Positions 35,832 through 44,811 are shown, counted from the first letter of the stretch. The stretch is DNA of 64,000 nt from Natronogracilivirga saccharolytica (GCF_017921895.1 NZ_JAFIDN010000003.1:391623-455622); one strand, 5' to 3'. Translations and numbers: made by a program. Notes: a model not told the origin generated them from the letters alone.

Positions 35832-35929
35832 CTCAGTGCCGGAAAGCGTGAATCGGGGATGATTACAGGTGCAATCGGATTAAACCGGCAGGGCACTCTT
35901 TTACTCTTGTTTTTTATCCGTTAAAAGAG

Positions 35930-35990
35930 GGTGCAAGTTTTTACATGCAACAATCTTGCATTTGTGTCCAAATGCAAGTAAATTGCATTT
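35930..35990 (+). promoter_or_regulatory. Cluster of TTGCATTT/AAATGCAA half-sites before the lipoprotein pair
   Basis: A perfect inverted repeat TTGCATTTG (35956-35964), TGTC, CAAATGCAA (35969-35977) is flanked by further half-sites: TGCAAG near 35932, ATGCAA (35945-35950) and ATTGCATTT (35982-35990). Five related half-sites in 60 bp, all upstream of the first lipoprotein gene, look like a multi-dimer operator. There is no hairpin-plus-T structure, so it is not a terminator. Confidence 0.55.
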
Positions 35991-36053
35991 ATTCGTTGTT
36001 CCGGGCCAGCTGGGCCTGCGAAAAAGTAAAAAAAAAACTTAATTAAAGGCACT

Positions 36054-36113
36054 ATGACTTTTTTCAAAACTTCCCGATTGTTTATGACTTTTTTCAAAAC
36101 TTCCCGATTGTTT
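36054..36113 (+). repeat. 30-bp exact tandem duplication containing a start codon
   Basis: Bases 36054-36083 and 36084-36113 are identical. Each unit begins with ATG and encodes ten residues (MTFFKTSRLF). The duplication keeps the frame and offers a second initiation codon with the same surrounding sequence. Confidence 0.95.
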
Positions 36114-36815
36114 ATGTTCCTGTTCGGCATTGCTTTTATAGTTTCGTCCTGCGATGACAACGATAATGATGATCCGATGTATCCGGAACCGGCAGGGTTT
36201 TCTATACAGATTGACGGTGTCGATTTTGTGATTTATGAAGATGGCAGTTATACATACAATCCTGAGGGTGTAACCCCTGAGTATGAGTACAATAACAGGG
36301 TCATGCTCAGTATGGTACATGAGGGCGGTAATCTGGTGGACACCAGGGAAACCCGTCCGGACAGCCCCCGGTACTACTCACCAGTGGTGCAAATACGGTT
36401 TCATGATGCCCAGGGTAATCATATTCCCTATCCGGAAGAACGGGACAGCGAAGGCGAGATAAATCCGGACGGTCAATATCGGCTTGAATACGATTGGGTT
36501 GACCCGGTAGAGGACCGTAAAGCCAATATCGAGCAGCATGGTGGTGACGGCTCGTGGGGATTTCACATCCGGGCAGATCAGCCGGGTGAAACCGGCATCG
36601 TCTTCAGCGTTTACCGGTGTGAAGATGTTGCTGATATCGTAAGTTTGGGATTTTCCGATGATCCCAACGACCCGCAACGCACAGAACGTGAATGCAATGT
36701 TGCCGAAGAGCAGGTCTTTGAAGCCAGTGCCCCGCTCATGATTTATGTCGATGATGAGTATGAAGGCATTGAGGAAGGCCGTTATCCGCATGAACGCCAT
36801 TTTCGTATCCGCTAA
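36054..36815 (+). CDS. Acidic lipoprotein next to a TonB receptor (paralogue 1)
   Basis: The 253-residue frame opens at 36054. The codons 36054-36083 are repeated exactly at 36084-36113, so two starts are available. The second (36084) gives an ordinary lipoprotein signal ending IVSSC; the first adds ten residues. The mature part is acidic and begins DDNDNDDP. It shares with the protein at 36875 the sequence type IDGVDFVIYEDGSYTYNPEGV, VVQIRFHDAQGNHIPYPEE and INPDGQYRLEYDW, so they are paralogues. No known family recognised. Given the receptor two genes later, a surface role in capturing or passing the same substrate is plausible. Confidence 0.75.
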   Translation: MTFFKTSRLFMTFFKTSRLFMFLFGIAFIVSSCDDNDNDDPMYPEPAGFSIQIDGVDFVIYEDGSYTYNPEGVTPEYEYNNRVMLSMVHEGGNLVDTRETRPDSPRYYSPVVQIRFHDAQGNHIPYPEERDSEGEINPDGQYRLEYDWVDPVEDRKANIEQHGGDGSWGFHIRADQPGETGIVFSVYRCEDVADIVSLGFSDDPNDPQRTERECNVAEEQVFEASAPLMIYVDDEYEGIEEGRYPHERHFRIR

Positions 36816-36874
36816 ATCAGAACCCGCAAAAACAACCTCAAAATAAAAGCAGTTCTGAATAGTTTTCTGTTAAT

Positions 36875-37486
36875 ATGAGTAAACTGAAATCACTTATAAT
36901 CATTACCTTCTCAGCCTTGCTGGTGACATTGTCATTGCAGGGCTGTGAGGACAATCCTGTGGACTCTGAAGGCGGAGACCATGCGCCGGCAGTTGGTTTT
37001 GAATTGGAAATGGACGGCGATGTGCTGGTATCCTATTTCCTTCGTCAGTATGAATTCGATCCGGATGGTGTATTCGAAGATAATATCGTCCTTGATGAAG
37101 AAATAGCTGTTGGCGGCAAAGTTGTATTCCGCGAAGCAGATCTTGACCCTGAAACAGGTCATACGCCACAGATGAAAGTGCATTATCTGGATGAGAACCG
37201 GGATCGGATTTCTCTGCCGGAGTATTATGCTGACGGTGAAAGAAATCCCGACGGTGAATGGTATCTTGAATTTGAATATTTTGAGGCCGGCAGCCGTAAC
37301 ACACGCCTCTCTCCGGAAGACCGCCCTTTCCAGGCCGTTTATGACAAGACGGACGGACAAACCTGGGTATTCAAAATGGAAGCCAGGCATCACGGACGGG
37401 CCGATATGCGAATCAATCTGTTTCACCTTGATCATACCGACATGACCCCGATACCGCTTCCTGTTTATTTTGATCTGGAGTCATAG
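36875..37486 (+). CDS. Acidic lipoprotein next to a TonB receptor (paralogue 2)
   Basis: The 203-residue product has a lipoprotein signal (MSKLKSLIIITFSALLVTLS, ending LQGC at about residue 24), an acidic linker (EDNPVDSEGGDHAP), and a domain related to the preceding lipoprotein: FELEMDGDVLVSYFLRQYEF, TPQMKVHYLDENRDRISLPE and GERNPDGEWYLEFEY. The end has a histidine-bearing EARHHGRADMRINLFHLDH. No named family recognised. The receptor gene starts within 20 bases of its stop, so they are probably translated from one mRNA. A metal or small-molecule capture role is possible. Confidence 0.75.
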   Translation: MSKLKSLIIITFSALLVTLSLQGCEDNPVDSEGGDHAPAVGFELEMDGDVLVSYFLRQYEFDPDGVFEDNIVLDEEIAVGGKVVFREADLDPETGHTPQMKVHYLDENRDRISLPEYYADGERNPDGEWYLEFEYFEAGSRNTRLSPEDRPFQAVYDKTDGQTWVFKMEARHHGRADMRINLFHLDHTDMTPIPLPVYFDLES

Positions 37487-37502
37487 TGGATTTTCCTTCC
37501 CG

Positions 37503-39887
37503 ATGCCAACCATGAGTACTGCTGTTTTTTCCCGCACGCTGATTACCTCCGCATTTTTTCTGTTTATTGCAGTTCATGCCGGGTTTGCTTCCGGTATGAC
37601 AGAGGACCATTCTGCAGGTAGTGCCGGTTCGGCAGTGTCTGACGCGGGAATCCTGAAAGGATATGTCCATGACAGCGAAACCGGGGACCCCGTCGTGCTT
37701 GCCTCCGTCTATATTCCCGATCTCGACCGGGGAAGCGTCAGCCATGATGAGGGAGATTTCATCATCCGGAATATTCCCGAAGGTGAGTACAGAATCCGGT
37801 TTCAGCACGTTGGATACGAGTCCACATCCAAAAATGTAACGATCACAAGGGATGATACCACCCGGGTTTCGGTTTCAATGCGCCCGTCTGTTTTTCGGTC
37901 GTCGGAAGTGGAAATTGTGGCCAGGCATGCTGCAGAGGAGGATGATATCACCACATATGTCGAACGAACCGTCACCGGCCGCCATCTGCGTCAGCAGCTG
38001 GGCCGTACACTTGCAGAGACACTTGAAGATGAACCCGGCATGGCGCAGCGGTCAATGGGACCTGCACCTGCCAGACCCGTGTTGCGTGGCCTTGGTGGTG
38101 ACCGCCTTTTAATACTTGAGGATGGCGGCAGGACCGGAGATTTGTCCGCCACTGCATCCGACCATGCGCTTTCGATCGACCCGATGACCGCCGAGCACAT
38201 CGAACTGATTCGCGGTCCGTCTGCGATAGTTCATGGCTCCAATACCATGGGCGGCGTCATCAATGTGCGTAGAGGTCAGATTCCGTTTGATCATCCCGAT
38301 CATATCCACTGGAGCGGTAGTCTGCAGGGAGAATCCGTCAACAGGGGAATGTCAGGCGGCTTTCGGGCTTTTGGACCGGTAGACACCAGCCTGCCGTTTT
38401 CCGGCCGGAGCTTGTCTTTCACCGACCGTATGGCATTCAGGTTTGATTTTTCGGGGCGGCACACGTCCGATATGGATACCCCTGCAGGTTCCCTTGTCAA
38501 TACCGATATTACCACGCTCAATGCGTCGCTGGGGCTGAGCTACATCGACGACTGGGGTGTTATCGGATTTTCCGGCAATATTCTTGATTCAAAATATGGT
38601 GTGCCCGGGGGAGAGGGAATTGCCGAAGCACATCCAAACGGAGTCGACATTGAGATGTTCCGCCGGTATCTTGACGGAAGAGCGCGGTTTAATTTTTCGG
38701 ACAGCTGGGCCAGAAGACTGGATGTGAGATGGAATTACTCCTACTACTTCCACAGGGAACTTGAAAAGCCGGATGACCCGGATATTCCGCAGCCGGTTGG
38801 TGCGGAATTCGGAGTGCTGACCAATAACATCCGCATGGATCTGCACCATCGTAACATGCTGTTTTTTGAAAAAGGGTTGGTTGGAGTTTGGGCGGAACAT
38901 CGTGATTACGCATCGGGGGGCATGACCTTTACTCCGGAAACCATAGAGCGTTCCGTAGCCGGATACCTGTTTCAGGAGCGGGATTTCCGGTCCTTCAACC
39001 TGCAGATTGCACTGCGGTATGACTACAGGCACTTGTCGCCTGAAGAGGCAGAATCCATCTTTCTTGACCATGACATAACCAGCAGGGAATTTCATGGCGC
39101 ATCCGGGTCTGTCATGGGCTCATGGAATATCACTTCCAACCTGAAACTGGGTTCTACGATCACCAGAACGCATCGTTCCCCTATCATTGAAGAACTCTAT
39201 TCGGAAGGTCCGCATCTGGCGAATTTTTCATACGAGATCGGTAATCCTGCACTTACCAGGGAAAAAGGCTGGGGGAGTGAGGTGTTCGTGCGATGGAACA
39301 GAGAGCGGATGCGTGCCAGCATGGCAATTTACCGAAATCAGATGGACAACTACATATTTCCCCAGGACACGGGGGAACAAAGTCCCCGACGCGATGATCT
39401 GAATGTATTTCAGTATACGGAAAACAAAGTTCTGATGACCGGGGCCGAGCTGAATTACGAGTTGCTGTTGAACCGCAGTTTAACAACCGGAGGTACGGTC
39501 AGTTATGTCAGAGGAGATTTTATTGACGATGGTGAATCGTTTCCTTTTCTGGTTACAGAAGAACGTGAAAATGCGGTGCCTCTGATGCCGCCCCTGAACA
39601 GCCGGCTGTATCTGGAATACAGCCTGGGTTCACTGAAAATCGGCGGTGCCGCAAGGCTGGCAACACGGCAATCACGGACGGACGAATTTGAAGAGCCCAC
39701 TGATGAGTATGCTGTTTTTGACTTGTATGCTCAGTACCACTTCAGCAGAGCAGGGGCATTGCATACATTTTCTTTTACTGTGGAAAACCTGGCCAACTCA
39801 GAGTACCGAAATCACCTTTCCCGGATCAAGTCAGTCATGCCTGAGCCCGGGCGAAACGTGAAAATGCTTTACAGGGTGTATTTTTAA
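37503..39887 (+). CDS. TonB-dependent receptor, ZnuD-like
   Basis: Possible starts are 37470, 37503 and 37512; the last two give a normal signal peptide (STAVFSRTLITSAFFLFIAV). The ~794-residue protein has a carboxypeptidase-regulatory-like domain (about 45-125: ILKGYVHDSETGDPVVLASV), a plug with VLRGLGGDRLLILEDGGRTGD and ASDHALSIDPMTAEHIELIRGP, and a beta-barrel ending MLYRVYF. The DHA-x-DP-x-AE-IE-RGP plug motif resembles ZnuD-type zinc receptors. Substrate is not proved. ExbB/ExbD at 13407 could energise it. It is preceded by two lipoprotein genes in the same direction and ends 10 bases from the convergent PII gene. Confidence 0.85.
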   Translation: MPTMSTAVFSRTLITSAFFLFIAVHAGFASGMTEDHSAGSAGSAVSDAGILKGYVHDSETGDPVVLASVYIPDLDRGSVSHDEGDFIIRNIPEGEYRIRFQHVGYESTSKNVTITRDDTTRVSVSMRPSVFRSSEVEIVARHAAEEDDITTYVERTVTGRHLRQQLGRTLAETLEDEPGMAQRSMGPAPARPVLRGLGGDRLLILEDGGRTGDLSATASDHALSIDPMTAEHIELIRGPSAIVHGSNTMGGVINVRRGQIPFDHPDHIHWSGSLQGESVNRGMSGGFRAFGPVDTSLPFSGRSLSFTDRMAFRFDFSGRHTSDMDTPAGSLVNTDITTLNASLGLSYIDDWGVIGFSGNILDSKYGVPGGEGIAEAHPNGVDIEMFRRYLDGRARFNFSDSWARRLDVRWNYSYYFHRELEKPDDPDIPQPVGAEFGVLTNNIRMDLHHRNMLFFEKGLVGVWAEHRDYASGGMTFTPETIERSVAGYLFQERDFRSFNLQIALRYDYRHLSPEEAESIFLDHDITSREFHGASGSVMGSWNITSNLKLGSTITRTHRSPIIEELYSEGPHLANFSYEIGNPALTREKGWGSEVFVRWNRERMRASMAIYRNQMDNYIFPQDTGEQSPRRDDLNVFQYTENKVLMTGAELNYELLLNRSLTTGGTVSYVRGDFIDDGESFPFLVTEERENAVPLMPPLNSRLYLEYSLGSLKIGGAARLATRQSRTDEFEEPTDEYAVFDLYAQYHFSRAGALHTFSFTVENLANSEYRNHLSRIKSVMPEPGRNVKMLYRVYF

Positions 39888-39897
39888 ACACCATTTA

Positions 39898-40632
39898 TCA
39901 ACTGCTTCCGTTTTTTTCTTCCTTGTCCTTATGCAGCATCTCATCAAGGAGGTGATTGATGCCCAGCACTTTCTCTACATTCAGCACAAATGCAATTCCC
40001 TTGCCGGGCTTGTCCAGTTCACCGGTTTTAACAATGGATTCCAGTACCTTGTCGGTGATTTTTTGAGGGACAAGTATCAGGACAACCTCTTTTTCAGGTT
40101 CAATATTGAAAGAGAACAACTTTCCGTGTTCATGAATGCCAGTGCCTCTGCCGGTCATGATGGTTCCGCCGGCAGCGCCGGCTTTGCGGGCTGCAGTGAT
40201 GATTTCCTCGCAAAAGCCTTTGTTGACGATTGAGACTATGAGCTCGAATTGTGCAGTTTCATCCATCGATTTGAGTGGTTGATCAGTAGGTTTGTCTTTT
40301 TTCTTGTGCAAGTGAACAGCTCCGGTAAAACTGGTAATATCCAGTATAAAAGCAACGCCGTTTCCCGACTTGCCCATTTTTACACTTTTGCTGATGATGC
40401 CCAGAACCTCCTCGGCGTGTTCATCGGAAACGACAGTAAAAATCACATCTTTCTCCGGCTCCAGGGGGATGCCCCAAAAAGTTTTACACTTTTCTATTCC
40501 GGCGCCCTGGCCGTGAATGATGGTAGCCCCCTCTGCCCGTTTTCGCTTGGAGGCCTTCACCACAACCGAGGTTTTGTCACGGTTGACTATGCTGATAATT
40601 AGCTTTTGGCAGTGCTTAAGAAGGTCAATCAT
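39898..40632 (-). CDS. Tandem PII-like regulator linked to DUF1538 transporters
   Basis: The frame opens at 40665, but the ATG at 40632 (MIDLLKHCQKLIIS) is the better start, overlapping the stop of the upstream gene by 8 bases. The 244-residue product is two PII/GlnB-like domains in one chain. Each has the pattern of a first strand (LIISIVNR; ELIVSIVNKGF), a GATIIHGQGAGI or GGTIMTGRGTGI loop and a VxFILDI-type last strand. PII proteins sense nucleotides or metabolites and bind transporters. Being third after two DUF1538 membrane genes, it probably controls that transporter. Ligand unknown. Confidence 0.82.
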   Translation of the reverse strand: MIDLLKHCQKLIISIVNRDKTSVVVKASKRKRAEGATIIHGQGAGIEKCKTFWGIPLEPEKDVIFTVVSDEHAEEVLGIISKSVKMGKSGNGVAFILDITSFTGAVHLHKKKDKPTDQPLKSMDETAQFELIVSIVNKGFCEEIITAARKAGAAGGTIMTGRGTGIHEHGKLFSFNIEPEKEVVLILVPQKITDKVLESIVKTGELDKPGKGIAFVLNVEKVLGINHLLDEMLHKDKEEKNGSS

Positions 40633-41353
40633 CTCTTTTTTCTTTCCATGCGTAAAGAAGCCCAAGGGTAAGAACGGAAATTATCGGCGCCAGGGCAACC
40701 AAAGCAATCATTCCGAAACTGTCCGTCATCGGGTCACGATCGGGCAGCACTTCTCCAACTCCAAGTGCTACCGCCATTATAAACGTAACAGTCATCGGTC
40801 CTGTTGCGACACCGCCGGCATCAAATGCAACAGAAGTAAACGTAGGTGAGGTAAAGTGCATCATGGTCAGAGCTATTGCATAACCGGGCAGAATCAGCCA
40901 GATGATCGGTATGCCGATCAGCAGACGCAGCATGGCAAGTGCGATAGACAACCCTACTCCGATACATAATGTGTACAGCAAAACTTTTTTCGGGATATAC
41001 CCGCCAGATACTTTATCCACCTCATGATTCAGGATCCGGATTGCCGGTTCCGCAATGGTAGCTACAAACCCCAGTAAAAAGCCTATGGGGACCAGCACCC
41101 AGCGGGCATTTTTCGAGCCCAGCACTTCACCCATCATCGTACCTGCGGGTTCAAATCCGACATGAACTCCCTGGAGAAACAGTGTCAGGCCGATAAAAGC
41201 CAGTACGATTCCTTTGATAATATCGGTAACCTTTTTCAGCGGCAGATGCAGAAATGTAAACTGGGCTATCAGAAAAAATATTACAAGCGGTACAAGGGCA
41301 AAGACCACTTCTACAATAACATCCGTAAATCCGCTGAATATGGTGATATTCAT
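40625..41353 (-). CDS. DUF1538 membrane protein, second of pair (UmpB-like)
   Basis: The 242-residue protein has about seven membrane helices and the DUF1538 features: LFLQGVHVGFEPAG near residue 60, LLGFVATIAEPAIRIL near 95, and FDAGGVATGPMTVTFIMAVA near 178. DUF1538 proteins work as an obligate pair (UmpA/UmpB in Halomonas) with monovalent cation/proton antiport activity reported. It is separated from the first copy by 4 bases and overlaps the PII gene. The two copies share the same motifs in the same order but are strongly diverged. Confidence 0.85.
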   Translation of the reverse strand: MNITIFSGFTDVIVEVVFALVPLVIFFLIAQFTFLHLPLKKVTDIIKGIVLAFIGLTLFLQGVHVGFEPAGTMMGEVLGSKNARWVLVPIGFLLGFVATIAEPAIRILNHEVDKVSGGYIPKKVLLYTLCIGVGLSIALAMLRLLIGIPIIWLILPGYAIALTMMHFTSPTFTSVAFDAGGVATGPMTVTFIMAVALGVGEVLPDRDPMTDSFGMIALVALAPIISVLTLGLLYAWKEKRDD

Positions 41354-41357
41354 TTTA

Positions 41358-42050
41358 TCAGCCGTATATGATTCCGAGTATCAGCACTGCCAGTACCGGT
41401 CCGATGGATGCCAGTGCCACAAGGCCAAAACCATTGTCCGTAGTTTTTCTTCCCCCAAGCACCGCAGCCACACCAATCCCGTAGGCAAGGATAAAGGGTA
41501 CCGCAAGGGGACCCGTAGTGACACCACCGGCATCAAATGAAATGGAAATAAATTGCTCAGGTACGAATATGGCCAGAATAAAAATCAACAGATATCCCCC
41601 CATGAGCAGGTACTTTATCGGGATATCAAATATGATACGCATGATTGCAAGTCCCACAAATATCGCCAGTCCAAGGGCAACGGTGTAGATCAGCAGATGG
41701 CGGTTTACCTCACCGTCCGAAACGGTATCAACATAATTTGCAAGAACGCGTACATCAGGTTCAGCGACGGTTACCACAAATCCAAGTAAAAAACTTATCA
41801 ATATGATTATCCATACCTTTCCGATCTGAGGCAGAGCGGATCCGATCATCTCCCCGATGGGAAGCAGCCCGATATGCACCCCCAGCAGAAAGAAGATCAA
41901 TCCTGCTGAAACCATCACTGCCCCAACGATGAACTGCAGAAAGTCTTCCATGGGCAGCCATATGATGGTGAACTGCAGGATAATCACAATCACCGTAACA
42001 GGTATGACTGCCTGAACGACCTCTGTTATTGTTTCACGAACATTTTGCAT
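41358..42050 (-). CDS. DUF1538 membrane protein, first of pair (UmpA-like)
   Basis: The 230-residue, multi-helix protein matches its downstream partner motif for motif: FFLLGVHIGLLPIGEM, LLGFVVTVAEPDVRVL and FDAGGVTTGPLAVPFILAYG. The conserved VAEP and FDAGGVxTGP motifs lie in membrane segments and are candidates for ion binding. It is the first gene of the minus-strand DUF1538-DUF1538-PII unit and begins 85 bases after recG ends, so it may be read through from recG or have its own promoter in that gap. Confidence 0.85.
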   Translation of the reverse strand: MQNVRETITEVVQAVIPVTVIVIILQFTIIWLPMEDFLQFIVGAVMVSAGLIFFLLGVHIGLLPIGEMIGSALPQIGKVWIIILISFLLGFVVTVAEPDVRVLANYVDTVSDGEVNRHLLIYTVALGLAIFVGLAIMRIIFDIPIKYLLMGGYLLIFILAIFVPEQFISISFDAGGVTTGPLAVPFILAYGIGVAAVLGGRKTTDNGFGLVALASIGPVLAVLILGIIYG

Positions 42051-42135
42051 CGGGTACTTGTAGTTGGATCATGTACAAACTTCAGGGAGATACTGCATGA
42101 CGTCTGTAGTAACATTGGGATGCCTCCCAAACATT

Positions 42136-44211
42136 TCAACTCATCTGGAAAAACTTTTTTTTCTTTTCAAGGTAAGGCAGAAATGCTTTTTTCAAAGCGG
42201 ATAATTCAGGGTGATCCAGTTCGGGGTCCTGCTCCAGCAGTTCAAACGCCATGTTTTTGGCCTGTTCAAGCAAATACTGATCCGTGAGGATATCCGCATG
42301 CCTGAATTCCGGCAGACCGCTTTGCCGGGTCCCCAGGAAGTCGCCCGGCCCGCGAAGCTTGAGATCGGCTTCGGCAATTTTGAACCCGTCAGTGGTCTCC
42401 TCCATCGTACCCAGGCGGCTTCTGGCTTCCTTGCTTTGTTTGACATCGGTCATCAGCAGACAGTAGCTTTGCCTGGCCCCGCGTCCAATCCGTCCGCGGA
42501 GCTGGTGCAGCTGCGATAATCCGAACCTCTCGGAATGCTCCACGACCATGACCGAAGCATTCGGGACATTAACCCCAACTTCGATGACCGTGGTTGATAC
42601 CAGGATCTGAATCCTGTTTTCCTTGAAATCACGCATCACCTGCTCTTTCTCATCTGCTGACATGCGTCCGTGGAGCAAGCCGGCCCTGCTGCCGGGAAAC
42701 TCCACCCGGATCTGATCGTAGCCTTCAGTGGCATTTTTCAAATCCATGGCTTCCGACTCTTCGATAAGCGGATACACGATATAAACCTGCCCGCCGTCAC
42801 CGAGCTGCTCTTTCAGAAAATCATGTACTTTCTTACGGTTCTTTTCAGAAACGACCCGCGTTTTTACCGGCTTCCGGCCGGGAGGCAGATCCCGGATGAC
42901 CGAAAGATCGAGATCGCTGTACAGTGTCATGGCAAGGGAGCGGGGGATGGGGGTTGCAGACATGACCAGGATGTGAGGGTTTTCACCTTTTTCCCGCAAT
43001 TGTGCGCGCTGGGATACGCCGAAGCGGTGCTGTTCGTCGATGACAGCCATGCCGAGTCTGTGGAAACGGATATTCTCCTGGATAATGGCATGCGTACCGA
43101 CAACGATATGCGCTGTTCCTCCGCTGATGTCCGACTGGATGTCGTAGCGAAGTGCTTTTTTCTGATTTCCCGTAAGCAGACGAATGGTTATACCCAGCGG
43201 CTGCAGCCATTCGGACAATGAGTGGTAGTGCTGTTCTGCGAGAATTTCCGTTGGCGCCATCATCACAGCCTGGTAACCGCTGTCAACGGCCATGAGAAGC
43301 GCTCCGATGGCAACGACCGTCTTCCCGGATCCGACATCGCCCTGCAGCAGGCGGTTCATCTGATTGCCTGACCGGATATCCCTTTTTACGTCACCCAGTG
43401 CTTTTTTTTGTCCGTCCGTCAGTTCAAAAGGGAGCACTTGATTGAAAAAGCGACTGGTGAACGGCCTGGATTCTGACATCACGGGGCCCAATGCCTTGTC
43501 AAATACCTCTTTTTTCAGAGTGACCACACTGAGTTCAAACAGGAAAAGTTCTTCAAACTTGAACCGTTCCAGAGCAATGGAGTGCTGTTCAGGGGTTTCG
43601 GGAGAGTGAATATGGCGGAAGGCGACAGATCTTTCAGGGTATCCCAGTTTGCGGAGCAATCCGGGTGGCAGGAACTCTCCGGGCTTCAGCCGCTCAAGTG
43701 CTGCAAGTGCCCATTTTCTGAGGAGGCCTGATGTGATATAGGTATTTTTAAAAAACTTATTCCCGGGATAAACCGGCATGATGCCGGTAAAAGATTGTCC
43801 GGAAGTATCCTCGTTGACCGAGAGCTGCTCGGTTTCAGGGTGAGCCATGGAAAGAAAACGGCCATAACGCTTGACGGTACCAAAAAAGGCATAGAACTGC
43901 CCCTTTTTAACAGATTTTCTGAAATAGGATATACCCTTGAACCAGACTCCCTTTATGCGCCCGGATTCATCCTGAAGAATTGCCTCAAATCTTTTCTTTC
44001 TGCCGAAGCCGCTTTCGGTTGTCTCGACTATCCGGCCCATCACAGTGACTTTTTCACCGATGCCTTTCAGATTTGCAACAGGCAGCACTGTTCTGCGGTC
44101 GAGGTAGTTTCTGGGGAAAAACCTGAGCAGGTCCATAGGTGTGTGCACCCCGGTTTCTTCAAGTGCTTTTTGTCGGGCCGGACTGATTCCAGGAATTTCG
44201 GTAATCTTCAA
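42136..44211 (-). CDS. recG: ATP-dependent DNA helicase RecG
   Basis: The 691-residue protein has the RecG layout: a wedge/OB domain in the first ~250 residues, then superfamily 2 helicase motifs (LLQGDVGSGKTVVA near 290, AVIDEQHRFG near 390, VMSATPIPRSLAMTL, VSTTVIEVGVNVPNA, QLHQLRGRIGRGARQSYCLL) and the TRxSGLPEFRHADI end. It reverses stalled replication forks and processes Holliday junctions. It is divergent from the rpsL operon with a 190-bp gap between them. Length is normal. Confidence 0.96.
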   Translation of the reverse strand: MKITEIPGISPARQKALEETGVHTPMDLLRFFPRNYLDRRTVLPVANLKGIGEKVTVMGRIVETTESGFGRKKRFEAILQDESGRIKGVWFKGISYFRKSVKKGQFYAFFGTVKRYGRFLSMAHPETEQLSVNEDTSGQSFTGIMPVYPGNKFFKNTYITSGLLRKWALAALERLKPGEFLPPGLLRKLGYPERSVAFRHIHSPETPEQHSIALERFKFEELFLFELSVVTLKKEVFDKALGPVMSESRPFTSRFFNQVLPFELTDGQKKALGDVKRDIRSGNQMNRLLQGDVGSGKTVVAIGALLMAVDSGYQAVMMAPTEILAEQHYHSLSEWLQPLGITIRLLTGNQKKALRYDIQSDISGGTAHIVVGTHAIIQENIRFHRLGMAVIDEQHRFGVSQRAQLREKGENPHILVMSATPIPRSLAMTLYSDLDLSVIRDLPPGRKPVKTRVVSEKNRKKVHDFLKEQLGDGGQVYIVYPLIEESEAMDLKNATEGYDQIRVEFPGSRAGLLHGRMSADEKEQVMRDFKENRIQILVSTTVIEVGVNVPNASVMVVEHSERFGLSQLHQLRGRIGRGARQSYCLLMTDVKQSKEARSRLGTMEETTDGFKIAEADLKLRGPGDFLGTRQSGLPEFRHADILTDQYLLEQAKNMAFELLEQDPELDHPELSALKKAFLPYLEKKKKFFQMS

Positions 44212-44330
44212 TTGGTATAGTGGTATATATCAGTTGTTGTTTTTTGGGGTGCCAAATTGCTGTCATGCGGGGCCTGGTGGGCAGCCGGAGAAACAATTCG
44301 TGATATTCCGGATGATTATTGTCTTTAGTA

Positions 44331-44363
44331 TTTGCATTGAGTGGTAATGATTCCCTATATTTG
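44331..44363 (+). promoter_or_regulatory. Bacteroidota-type promoter of the rpsL super-operon
   Basis: TTTG (44331-44334), 21 bp, TATATTTG (44356-44363) matches the TTTG/TAnnTTTG consensus and is nearly the same as the rpsF promoter. Transcription would start near 44370, giving a leader of about 32 bases before the GTG of rpsL. Confidence 0.75.
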
Positions 44364-44401
44364 CAAACTCTTTAACATCCATTTATCAAACCGATTGAAC
44401 C

Positions 44402-44776
44402 GTGCCAACGATACAGCAGTTAATCCGTAAAGGCAGAAAGCTTAAAACTAAGAAAACTTCGTCTCCTGCGCTACAGGACTGTCCGCAGCGACGAGGAGTC
44501 TGCACTCGTGTGTACACAACTACGCCCAAGAAGCCGAATTCGGCTTTGCGCAAGGTAGCCCGTGTTCGCCTCACCAACGGAATTGAGGTGACCGCGTATA
44601 TCCCCGGAGAGGGGCACAACCTGCAGGAGCACAGTATTGTATTGATCCGGGGCGGCAGGGTCAAGGATCTGCCGGGTGTCCGGTACCACATTGTGCGGGG
44701 TGCACTGGACACCGCAGGTGTTGATGAGCGACGTCAGCGGCGAAGTCTCTACGGAACAAAGCGACCCAAGCAATAA
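44402..44776 (+). CDS. rpsL: 30S ribosomal protein S12
   Basis: It starts at a GTG. The 124-residue protein has the decoding-centre loops [17 protein letters not shown] and [18 protein letters not shown]. The lysines at the two streptomycin positions are present, so a sensitive wild-type S12 is expected. The second loop carries the aspartate modified by RimO in other bacteria. It opens the long translation operon directly behind its promoter. Confidence 0.97.
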   Translation: MPTIQQLIRKGRKLKTKKTSSPALQDCPQRRGVCTRVYTTTPKKPNSALRKVARVRLTNGIEVTAYIPGEGHNLQEHSIVLIRGGRVKDLPGVRYHIVRGALDTAGVDERRQRRSLYGTKRPKQ

Positions 44777-44811
44777 CGATCTGTAATGTTAACTTTTTAG
44801 TTATTTGACCA

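Noticed and set aside
37470..37502. Earliest start for the TonB receptor
   Set aside because: It overlaps the previous gene and puts a polar stretch before the signal peptide; 37503 or 37512 fits better.
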